A stretch of 13,292 nt of DNA, taken from NCBI GenBank assembly GCA_002254405.1, contig NJDH01000016.1, forward strand, positions 1 to 13,292. Reading direction: 5' to 3'. This document shows positions 1-5,830 of the stretch, piece by piece. The notes beneath the pieces are model-generated. The model did not search any database. It saw only the letters and a program-made list of their open reading frames with translations, and had not been told where the DNA came from. Each line of letters begins with the position of its first letter. Within the stretch, counting starts at the first letter, position 1. This DNA comes from Candidatus Altarchaeales archaeon ex4484_96. Lineage in GTDB: Archaea > Altiarchaeota > Altiarchaeia > IMC4 > QMZM01. The position numbers and the translations under genes are program-made.

Positions 1-87
1 TTCAGCGACCAGAAAATGGCTTTAATCGGCCTTATGGCCTCAACATCATCCACATATTTGCTGATAAAAAAAAAAAGCATTAAGTGA
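1..87 (+). CDS. C-terminal end of a surface protein with a sorting-type tail (5' truncated)
   Basis: Frame 1 is open from the window edge and encodes 28 residues before a TGA at 85-87. The residues read FSDQKMALIGLM, then a hydrophobic stretch, then TYLLIKKK and a short end. This matches the layout of the tails of the next two genes: a motif ending in Phe, a hydrophobic segment, YLL, and a basic cluster. If the two residues just outside the window are Pro-Glu, it would have the same PEF motif. The position, directly upstream of the tandem surface-protein genes on the same strand, supports this. The body of the protein is not visible, so the family is unknown. Reading it as another member of the cluster is inference from the tail alone. 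Confidence 0.55.
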   Translation, partial: FSDQKMALIGLMASTSSTYLLIKKKSIK

Positions 88-154
88 TATGTTCAAACAC
101 ACTCTGCTATTTAAAGACTTATGTTCAAATAAATAAAAATAAAATTCCTGTATT
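84..154 (+). repeat. Promoter-leader repeat, copy 1
   Basis: This 71-base block recurs without gaps at 765-835, with about 66 of 71 bases identical by hand count. It covers the region upstream of the TATA box, the TATA box and most of the presumed leader, and lies just before the surface-protein gene at 173. Conservation runs past the expected transcription start, so it is either a recent duplication or a leader under selection. Confidence 0.85.
90..128 (+). promoter_or_regulatory. TATA box flanked by TGTTCAA direct repeats (promoter of gene at 173)
   Basis: A TATA-like element, CTATTTAAAGA at 107-117, is followed about 55 bases later by the start codon at 173. Transcription should begin near 135-140, giving a leader of about 35 bases. 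The heptamer TGTTCAA occurs at 90-96 and 122-128, flanking the TATA box. The two are exactly 32 bp apart, close to three helical turns, as expected for a regulator binding one face of DNA. The regulator itself is inferred. Confidence 0.6.
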
Positions 155-172
155 TTCTGGGAGAAAAAAAAA

Positions 173-727
173 ATGAAAAAAACAACCACATTAGGGATAA
201 TAACAACACTACTAATAATCAGCCTGCTAAACACAGCCAGCGCACAATACTGCAGACCCTGCCTCCAAGACGACCTATGCACATGGGATAACACCCTACC
301 CCTAGGCTCAGAAGACACCAGCGGATGCAACCTACAATACAACACCTACTGGCCGGTTGACACAACCACAACAGCAACATGCACCTTCGAAGGAAACCAA
401 TACCAAAACTACGACCTTTTCATCTCAATAGACAACGACATAATGGAATGCACACTAAACGGGGTGAGAATAATGGGGGAAACAATACACGAAAACTGCG
501 CCCCAGAAGACCCCAGAGACGGCTACCACGTGAACATAAACCCACAAACAGGAACAAACACCCTAATATGCGAACTAAGAGATAGAGGAACCATGAGCCA
601 CTTCGATGCCTGCATAACAGGCACAGACCCAATAAACGCACCAGAATACGCCAGCCTAGCCATAGCACTAGCAGCACTACTAACCACACCAGCGTTCGCA
701 TACCTGCTGGTTAATAGAAGAGAATAA
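173..727 (+). CDS. Secreted Cys-rich protein with PEF-CTERM-like tail
   Basis: A 184-residue protein of unknown function. An N-terminal signal peptide (MKK, then a hydrophobic core) probably ends after ASA at residue 24. The mature part is Thr/Asn-rich with about nine cysteines, which suggests disulfides outside the cell. I recognise no catalytic motif. The C-terminus has PEY at 157-159, a hydrophobic segment of about 20 residues, and a basic end (NRRE). This three-part layout matches archaeosortase-processed tails of the PEF-CTERM class, so cleavage and anchoring at the surface is likely; no archaeosortase gene is in the window. The ATG at 173 follows GGGAG and an A-tract and leads directly into the signal peptide. 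Its C-terminal third resembles the gene remnant at 2139-2258: both have a SH...C...NAPEY pattern. It shares a promoter block with the gene at 844. Protein identity beyond secretion and tail type is uncertain. Confidence 0.85.
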   Translation: MKKTTTLGIITTLLIISLLNTASAQYCRPCLQDDLCTWDNTLPLGSEDTSGCNLQYNTYWPVDTTTTATCTFEGNQYQNYDLFISIDNDIMECTLNGVRIMGETIHENCAPEDPRDGYHVNINPQTGTNTLICELRDRGTMSHFDACITGTDPINAPEYASLAIALAALLTTPAFAYLLVNRRE

Positions 728-746
728 AAAACTCTTCTTTTTTTTC
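716..746 (+). terminator. Hairpin plus T-tract terminator of gene 173-727
   Basis: AGAAGAG at 716-722 pairs perfectly with CTCTTCT at 732-738 around a 9-base loop, and a run of Ts follows directly. The 5' arm lies in the codons of the basic tail and the stop codon sits in the loop. Archaeal termination needs only the T-tract, so the hairpin is an extra. Confidence 0.65.
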
Positions 747-764
747 TTTCTTATTCACCAGAAT

Positions 765-835
765 GTGATATGTTCAATGACATTCCGCTATTTAAAGACT
801 TATGTTCAAATAAATAACAATAAAATTCCTGTATT
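765..835 (+). repeat. Promoter-leader repeat, copy 2
   Basis: Second copy of the 71-base block at 84-154. The differences lie mostly between the upstream TGTTCAA and the TATA box. The TATA box, the downstream TGTTCAAATAAATAA and the AAAATTCCTGTATT leader segment are preserved. It lies just before the surface-protein gene at 844. Confidence 0.85.
771..809 (+). promoter_or_regulatory. TATA box flanked by TGTTCAA direct repeats (promoter of gene at 844)
   Basis: CTATTTAAAGA at 788-798 is the TATA-like element. TGTTCAA copies at 771-777 and 803-809 flank it with the same 32-bp spacing as in the first promoter. Transcription should start near 815-820, giving a leader of about 25-30 bases. The shared architecture implies co-regulation with the gene at 173. 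Confidence 0.6.
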
Positions 836-843
836 CTGAAAAA

Positions 844-2055
844 ATGAAAAAAACATTAGCATTCCTGATGATAACAATCCTGCTAACAGGAGTTGTTACA
901 GCAGTAGAAGAAGAAATCGAAGCCGACCCCGGACCGACTAAAAGCGCAAGCGAAATACTATACTTCAACACAATAAAACTATTAGTCGCACAAGACACAG
1001 ACGGGGACGGGATACCCGACGCAGACGACAACTGCCCTGACACACCAAACCCCGACCAAACAGACACTAACGGGAACGGCGTAGGAGACGCATGTGAAGA
1101 ATATGCCCCTGTGGCGGATGCAGGATTCGACCAAACAGTGAACATCTGGCAAACCGTAAACTTTGATGCATTAAATGAAGACGGAAACGGCGACAGCCAC
1201 GGTAGTCCCGAAAGCTACGACCCCGATGGAAGCATAACATACTACGGCTGGGATATCGATGAAGACGGAACATACGAGCTCACCGGCTCAAACCCCAGCG
1301 CAGTATTCAACACCGCAGGAACAATCACAGTAGAACTCCTCGTGCAAGACAACAGCGGACTAACAGACACAGACACGATGACCCTGACCGTTGCCGGAGA
1401 AGATCTCACCTGCGACGGAGTGGTAATAACGGTAACGGGAAATAATGGTTCAACCGATAATGAAGAATGCCTTGCAAGAGGATATGATGGAGCATCATAC
1501 CACTGCTGCGGACACTCAGAGTGTGTTGTACCGGCAAGCGAAGTATGTGACCTGGCAACCTACCTTGAATGCGTTGAAGTATTCGGTGCCGGAGGATTCT
1601 GCTATATAAACCCAGACGATGACGGCTCAGACTACGCATGCTGCAACTGCTATAAAACAGAGTCAGGCAGATGCAATGATACATTCGACAACGACTGCGA
1701 TGGACTAACAGACATGGAAGACCCGAACTGTAGCACACCAACAACACAACCATGCCCATGCTACGCACCATGCGGTAACGCATGCTTCTGGGAGACAGCT
1801 CCAACAACCGCACTCGAAACACTTAGAGTAGACTTATGCCCACCAGGCTCCAACCCAATGATATACGAGTGCGCTGAAGAATGCTACTGTGATAATTCCA
1901 CACCATACGATGACATATGGGGTATGGGATGGGCTACCGCGAAAGGAACATGTAAACCCCAAATATCCAGCCCGGAATTCACAAGCCTGGCTATACTGCT
2001 GGCAGCACTTCTGACAGCACCAGCATTCGCATACCTGCTATACAAGAAAAAATAA
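844..2055 (+). CDS. Secreted protein: TSP3-like repeat, PKD domain, Cys-rich domain, PEF-CTERM-like tail
   Basis: A 403-residue exported protein. The signal peptide probably ends after VTA at residue 20. Residues 51-86 form a thrombospondin type-3-like calcium-binding segment (DTDGDGIPDADDNCPD, then DTNGNGVGDACE). Residues 87-185 look like a PKD beta-sandwich (APVADAG start, YDPDGS, YGWDIDEDG, a TVELLVQDNSG-type end). Residues 190-270 are Cys-rich with several CC and CxC pairs. Residues 276-296 (GRCNDTFDNDCDGLTD) match the MopE-like putative metal-binding motif. The tail has PEF at 377-379, a hydrophobic helix and YKKK, as expected for a PEF-CTERM-type archaeosortase substrate. Calcium-stabilised adhesion or cell-surface structure is the likely role, inferred from domains rather than a recognised orthologue. 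The start follows the shared promoter block and gives a clean signal peptide. Confidence 0.9.
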   Translation: MKKTLAFLMITILLTGVVTAVEEEIEADPGPTKSASEILYFNTIKLLVAQDTDGDGIPDADDNCPDTPNPDQTDTNGNGVGDACEEYAPVADAGFDQTVNIWQTVNFDALNEDGNGDSHGSPESYDPDGSITYYGWDIDEDGTYELTGSNPSAVFNTAGTITVELLVQDNSGLTDTDTMTLTVAGEDLTCDGVVITVTGNNGSTDNEECLARGYDGASYHCCGHSECVVPASEVCDLATYLECVEVFGAGGFCYINPDDDGSDYACCNCYKTESGRCNDTFDNDCDGLTDMEDPNCSTPTTQPCPCYAPCGNACFWETAPTTALETLRVDLCPPGSNPMIYECAEECYCDNSTPYDDIWGMGWATAKGTCKPQISSPEFTSLAILLAALLTAPAFAYLLYKKK

Positions 2056-2080
2056 TAAACCCCTCTTTTTTTCTTTTTTA
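2044..2080 (+). terminator. T-rich terminator of gene 844-2055, with AU-rich hairpin
   Basis: AAGAAAAAA at 2044-2052 (the lysine codons of the tail) can pair with TTTTTTCTT at 2067-2075, and a T-rich run continues to about 2080. The stop codon is in the loop. The stem is weak because it is nearly all A-U pairs, so the T-tract is the firmer signal. Confidence 0.5.
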
Positions 2081-2111
2081 TTTACTTTCAGCCCTAAGGC
2101 TAAATGAACCA

Positions 2112-2134
2112 CGTTCAAATAAAAGCATATTTAA
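2112..2134 (+). promoter_or_regulatory. Relic promoter of the gene remnant
   Basis: CGTTCAA at 2112-2118 is followed 16 bases on (start to start) by TATTTAA at 2128-2134. This resembles the upstream TGTTCAA and TATA pairing of the promoters at 90 and 771. The downstream heptamer and leader are missing, and coding remnant follows directly, consistent with a deletion through the leader and 5' coding region. Confidence 0.45.
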
Positions 2135-2138
2135 GGTT

Positions 2139-2258
2139 GAATGCAGCGGAACCATAACAAAAACAGGACAAAACAGCATAAGCCACATAACATTCTGCGG
2201 AAACGAATACAATGCACCAGAATACAGCAGCCTGGCCATTGTACCTGCTTGTAAATAA
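2139..2258 (+). pseudogene. Remnant of another PEF-CTERM-like surface protein gene
   Basis: About 39 codons are open up to the TAA at 2256-2258. The translation contains SISHITFC, NAPEYSSLAI, then an out-of-register VPACK. The first parts match the C-terminal region of the protein at 173-727 (MSHFDAC, NAPEYASLAI). After SLAI the sequence jumps into what would be YLLVNKR in another frame. The sister gene has 36 bases at that point and this copy has 1, so a 35-base deletion fused the start of the hydrophobic segment to the basic tail out of frame. No start codon is in frame, and a promoter-like element lies just upstream, so the 5' part of the gene is also missing. It can be read as a decayed tandem paralogue; translation is unlikely. 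Confidence 0.75.
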
Positions 2259-2282
2259 GAGAAACCTTTTTCTCTTTTTCTT
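2259..2282 (+). terminator. Hairpin plus T-tract downstream of the gene remnant
   Basis: GAGAAA at 2259-2264 pairs with TTTCTC at 2269-2274 around a 4-base loop, followed by TTTTTCTT. It has the same layout as the terminators after 727 and 2055, and still lies against the former basic-tail codons. It abuts the 3' end of the opposite-strand dehydrogenase gene. Confidence 0.55.
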
Positions 2283-3609
2283 ATATCCTATAGCCCAAGG
2301 AATACACCAATAAACCAAGCTCCTTCAACTTCACGGGATCAACCACCTGACGCCCATCCACCACCACAGGATAAGATAATACCTTAGAAATAGTATCCCA
2401 GTCAAGAGACCGAAACTCATGATGGTTGGTGGAAATCAACACACAATCAAACCCCTTAAATGAATCAGCATATGATACCCCAAAAGACTCCACCTCATCT
2501 CGGGTATACAATGGGTCCATGCAAGAGACTAAAGCACCTCTCTGCTTTAAATGAGCGAATAAATCAAGGGAAATAGATTTAATCGTTTCTTTAACCCCCT
2601 CGCGGAAAGACAAACCCAAAACCAGCACCCGAGCCCCATCCAAAGACCGGCTACATTCACCTAATAAGCGTTCTGCTTCATCCACCAGCTTTAAGGCAAC
2701 TGAATCATTTAATGCCCGAGCCACCCTAAGTAAATCGGTTTCATCATCCATCACAAAAAAAGGATAAAACGGGATACAATGCCCTCCAACACCCCCGGGG
2801 CGATGAATATGACAATATGGTTGGGAGTTGGCGACATCAAAAACCTCTAATGAATCCACACCCAAGCGCTCACAGACGAAGGTAAGCTCATTAGCTAAAC
2901 CAATGTTCACATCACGATACACCCCCTCAAACACCTTCACGCACTCAGCGGAGCGGATATCAGATACATTAATAACCCCCCGGAGGTTAATAACAGAATA
3001 AATACCATAAACAGCCTTAGATGAAGCATCATCCAGGCAACCAACCACCTTAGGGTATTCTCCTTTAATATCACGTAAAGCTGAACCTGACATAGTGCGC
3101 TCAGGGCAATGCGCTAAACCAAAATCAACCCCCGCCTTCAAACCTGAACCCTCAAGCAACGATATCAGAGACATTGTTGAACCAGGAGGCATAGTGCATT
3201 CTGTGACAACCACATCACCTTTCTTTAATCCCTTGGATAGCTCTGAAGCAACAGATTCAACCACCGATAAATCAACAACCCCGTCTTTCACCAGAGTAGG
3301 GACTAATATGACATGTAAAACAGCCTTGGAGGCTACCTCAGATAAACTTGTTGAAGCGCTTAATTTACCTTCTGAGCTAACCCGGGATATAAGCTCATCC
3401 AGGCCGGGTTCTCCGATAACAGGATTAGTTCCCTTATTGATTGAATCCACCACCCCCGGGTTTATGTCAGCGCCAAACACCCGCGCACCGGATTCAGCGA
3501 ACACCCCAGCCAAAGGCAACCCCATCTTGCCCAGACCATACACTCCAACAGGAAGACCATCTTTTAATGCCTTAGCGGCCTCATCAGTGGATAAACCATA
3601 TAAGCTCAT
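2281..3609 (-). CDS. Nucleotide-sugar dehydrogenase (UDP-glucose / UDP-ManNAc dehydrogenase family)
   Basis: A 442-residue NAD-dependent enzyme that would oxidise C6 of a UDP-sugar to the uronic acid in the cytoplasm. Residues 22-50 form the Rossmann start (VGVYGLGKMG, acidic D48). PPGST follows at about 141-145, then CPERTMSG, YRDVNIGLANE (central dimer helix) and GGHCIP with the catalytic Cys at 278. The C-terminal UDP-binding domain follows (VLVLGLSFREGVKE). Length is normal for WecC/WbpA relatives. Two usually conserved active-site residues differ: the Asp four residues after the Cys is Tyr282, and the Asn four residues after Lys225 is Gly229. This may mark an archaeal subfamily, so substrate assignment is open. 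It is the last gene of a three-gene operon and overlaps the aminotransferase by 4 bases, suggesting coupled translation. UDP-GlcNAc or UDP-ManNAc are the most likely substrates. Confidence 0.88.
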   Translation of the reverse strand: MSLYGLSTDEAAKALKDGLPVGVYGLGKMGLPLAGVFAESGARVFGADINPGVVDSINKGTNPVIGEPGLDELISRVSSEGKLSASTSLSEVASKAVLHVILVPTLVKDGVVDLSVVESVASELSKGLKKGDVVVTECTMPPGSTMSLISLLEGSGLKAGVDFGLAHCPERTMSGSALRDIKGEYPKVVGCLDDASSKAVYGIYSVINLRGVINVSDIRSAECVKVFEGVYRDVNIGLANELTFVCERLGVDSLEVFDVANSQPYCHIHRPGGVGGHCIPFYPFFVMDDETDLLRVARALNDSVALKLVDEAERLLGECSRSLDGARVLVLGLSFREGVKETIKSISLDLFAHLKQRGALVSCMDPLYTRDEVESFGVSYADSFKGFDCVLISTNHHEFRSLDWDTISKVLSYPVVVDGRQVVDPVKLKELGLLVYSLGYRI

Positions 3610-4694
3610 CTTCGATAAATCCTTATCGTATCTACAATATAATCTAGTTCCTCACGGGTTAACATAGGGTGAACCGGCAAAGACACAACCTCAGATGCCG
3701 CTTGCTCGGCGACAGGATAAGAACCATCATAACCCAAGCTCTGATAATAGGGTTGAGAGCATATAGTAGACGGATAATGGATGCCGTATCCTATGCCGTT
3801 GTCGGAGAGATAGGTGGTGAAAGAATCCCTATCAGCTACCCGCACAGTATACTGGTGGAAGACATGTTTACTCCCAGGGGGCACAGCAGGTGTTTTAAGC
3901 CAGGATAAATCAGATAAACCATCAGTTAAGAATGAAGCGTTTTTTATTCTCACCTCATTGAACCCGTTAAGCTTTTTAAGCTGCTCTAAGCCTAAAGCAG
4001 CCTGCAGGTTAGTTAAGCGGTAATTGAATCCCAGAACATCATGCTGGTATCGGATTTTCTGCCCGTGATTGATGTAAAGCCGGCTTCTGTCAACAAAATC
4101 ATCATCATCTGATACAATCAATCCCCCCTCGCCGGTGGCCATGTTTTTTGTAGGATAAAAAGAGAAACAACCAGCATCCCCAAATGAACCAACTTTTTTA
4201 CCATCATATAATGCGCCGTGGGCTTGAGCACAGTCTTCAACCAGATGAAGCTGGTATTCACGGGCGAGCTTCAATAAAGGCTTCATATCGCAGGGTAAAC
4301 CATAGAGATGAACCAGAAGCAGTGTGGTGATTTTATCATCCTCCGATAGTTTTTTTTCAACCTCCACTGGATCAAGATTAAAACTATCCTCTTCTATGTC
4401 AGCGAAAACAGGTTTCGCTGCGCAGTATAGTATCGAATTCGCGGTTGCTATGAAACTAAAGGGTGTCGTCAACACCCTATCCTCTCCGGATACGCCCAAG
4501 CATTTTAAGGCAACGCATAAGGCGCTGGTGCCTGATGTTGTTGCCACACCATGTTTAACCTGACAATATGATGCGAACTCACCTTCTAACTCCTCCACGA
4601 CACTACCACAGGCTATCATCCCAGAATCCAGCACCTGCATTACGGATTTCTTCTCCTCCTCGCCTAATGCTGGTTTCGCTATGGGTATTCTCAT
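3606..4694 (-). CDS. DegT/DnrJ/EryC1/StrS-family sugar aminotransferase
   Basis: A 362-residue PLP enzyme that transfers an amino group, usually from glutamate, to a keto-sugar nucleotide. The family signatures are present: an IPIAKPALG start, TTSGTSAL, TPFSFIATANSILY, VEDCAQAHG (D154 contacts the PLP ring nitrogen), and SFYPTKNMATGEGG with the Schiff-base lysine K183. NYRLTNLQAALG is also typical. It sits between a hexapeptide acyltransferase and a nucleotide-sugar dehydrogenase, overlapping each by 4 bases. That trio resembles the WbpE-WbpD-WbpA part of the pathway to 2,3-diacetamido-2,3-dideoxy uronic acids, so amination at C3 is the leading guess. The 3-dehydrogenase (WbpB type) needed for that pathway is not in the window. 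Family assignment is firm; exact substrate is inference. Confidence 0.92.
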   Translation of the reverse strand: MRIPIAKPALGEEEKKSVMQVLDSGMIACGSVVEELEGEFASYCQVKHGVATTSGTSALCVALKCLGVSGEDRVLTTPFSFIATANSILYCAAKPVFADIEEDSFNLDPVEVEKKLSEDDKITTLLLVHLYGLPCDMKPLLKLAREYQLHLVEDCAQAHGALYDGKKVGSFGDAGCFSFYPTKNMATGEGGLIVSDDDDFVDRSRLYINHGQKIRYQHDVLGFNYRLTNLQAALGLEQLKKLNGFNEVRIKNASFLTDGLSDLSWLKTPAVPPGSKHVFHQYTVRVADRDSFTTYLSDNGIGYGIHYPSTICSQPYYQSLGYDGSYPVAEQAASEVVSLPVHPMLTREELDYIVDTIRIYRR

Positions 4695-5275
4695 AACAGA
4701 TTACCTCCCATAAGATTATCAGGTAGTTTGGTGTTTTTAGCAGGAGAACCGATAGCTAATGTTTTAGGGGGCACATCTTTTGTCACCACAGAGCCTGCTG
4801 CAATAAAACAGCCTTCACCCAGTCTCACCCCAGGCAGGATTGTTGCATTAGCGCCTACTGAAACGTTATCTTCAAGTATTGGACCCGGTAAATCGCCTTT
4901 AATCCGAACCGGGTATTTATCGTTGGTTAAAACAGCACGTGGTCCGATGAAAACATTAGAGCCGATTGATACGTTAAGTGGTATGTAGACCGCCGACTGG
5001 ATGCTGACATTCGACCCGATAACGCAGTGGCCGTCTATTATAGTATGTGAGCCCACCAGAACCTTATCCCCTAACTGTGTTTTCTCGCGTATGAGGATGT
5101 TATGCCCGCATCGAAAATCATCGCCTATCACCACATCACAATATAATATGGAGTTAGAGCGGATTACTGCGTTAACGCCTACCTTCAGCGGAATGCAGCC
5201 TTTTTTGTATACGAGACCCAACACCACGTTATCCTGGATAAGGCAGTTTTTGCCGCATGAAGATAATGTTTCCAT
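4691..5275 (-). CDS. Left-handed beta-helix sugar N-acetyltransferase (WbpD-like)
   Basis: A 194-residue protein built almost wholly of hexapeptide repeats. Imperfect [LIV]GxxxxI-type units run from about residue 9 to 175 (VVIGDDFRCGHNILI, VGSHTIIDGHCVIGSNVSI, VGANATILPGVRLGEGCFI). The end, AAGSVVTKDVPPKTLAIGSPAKN, is typical of trimeric acetyl-CoA-dependent sugar acetyltransferases. It is the first gene of the operon and overlaps the aminotransferase start by 4 bases, so it probably acetylates the amino sugar made by that enzyme. The closest functional analogue by context is WbpD, the UDP-GlcNAc3NA N-acetyltransferase. The start codon lies about 32 bases from the TATA box, so the leader is very short. 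Acetyl group and position are inferred from family and neighbours. Confidence 0.88.
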   Translation of the reverse strand: METLSSCGKNCLIQDNVVLGLVYKKGCIPLKVGVNAVIRSNSILYCDVVIGDDFRCGHNILIREKTQLGDKVLVGSHTIIDGHCVIGSNVSIQSAVYIPLNVSIGSNVFIGPRAVLTNDKYPVRIKGDLPGPILEDNVSVGANATILPGVRLGEGCFIAAGSVVTKDVPPKTLAIGSPAKNTKLPDNLMGGNLL

Positions 5276-5302
5276 GATAGTTTAGTGATATTGGATTCAA
5301 GC

Positions 5303-5312
5303 TAAATATTTA
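5303..5312. promoter_or_regulatory. Palindromic TATA box shared by divergent genes
   Basis: TAAATATTTA is a perfect 10-base palindrome. Its centre is 33.5 bases from the + strand start codon at 5341 and 32.5 bases from the - strand start codon at 5275. The whole intergenic gap is 65 bases and no other equally good TATA box is seen for either gene. Transcripts in both directions would be nearly leaderless. Sharing of a single TATA element is inference from geometry. Confidence 0.6.
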
Positions 5313-5340
5313 ACCGCTCGTATACTAATTAATAAACAAG

Positions 5341-5829
5341 ATGAAAACACGTGTGATGTTAACTTTTTTGATATTTATTTTGTTGGTTGACTCGGTATGC
5401 GCCTATAAGATAGCGGTTGGGGGAACAGTAAAATTAGACGATAAACCAGCGCCCGACGGCATTAAAATAACAGCCCAATTAGAGGGTAAAATATTAGCTG
5501 AATCCACGACAAAACAAGGAGCATACATGCTGACCATAGAAAACGCTCAAGAACTCATGTACAAGCAAATAGATTTATTTGTTGAAAACAAAATCACGGC
5601 ACAAACCATGGTAACCGAAGATAAATACATAGAAAAAAACATAAAAATAATATCACAGAAAACAACCACATCAACACAAAAAGCACAGCCTACGACAACC
5701 ACAACCATACAGGAAACAGGTATCGTGGGATTAATAACCCAGTATGCTCCCGTGAACATAGCAACAATACTGGGGCTGCTGATTCTATTGATTCTTTTCA
5801 TATCCATTATACGGGATTTGAGGGATTAG
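5341..5829 (+). CDS. Membrane-anchored extracellular protein with a carboxypeptidase-regulatory-like beta-sandwich
   Basis: A 162-residue protein. An N-terminal signal peptide likely ends after VCA at residue 22. Residues 24-105 look like a small beta-sandwich of the carboxypeptidase-regulatory (CarboxypepD_reg-like) type: GGTVKLDDKPAPDGIKI, then KQGAYMLTI. Residues 107-125 are a Thr/Gln-rich linker, typically an O-glycosylated spacer. Residues 138-158 form a transmembrane helix, and a short charged tail (RDLRD) is cytoplasmic. The predicted topology is outside-facing with a single C-terminal anchor, unlike the sorting-tail proteins at 173 and 844. The nitrilase gene starts 1 base after its stop, so the two share a transcript. 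Role unknown: possibly a surface or binding module. The near-leaderless start fits the TATA at 5303-5312. Confidence 0.8.
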   Translation: MKTRVMLTFLIFILLVDSVCAYKIAVGGTVKLDDKPAPDGIKITAQLEGKILAESTTKQGAYMLTIENAQELMYKQIDLFVENKITAQTMVTEDKYIEKNIKIISQKTTTSTQKAQPTTTTTIQETGIVGLITQYAPVNIATILGLLILLILFISIIRDLRD

Positions 5830-5830
5830 G

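Noticed and set aside
420..701. Leu/Arg-rich reading frame on the - strand
   Set aside because: It is the antisense of the well-supported surface-protein gene; its composition reflects the A/C-rich codons of that gene.
2115..2318. 67-residue reading frame on the - strand
   Set aside because: It spans the gene remnant, its terminator and the end of the dehydrogenase gene, shows no family features, and lacks a promoter or ribosome site.
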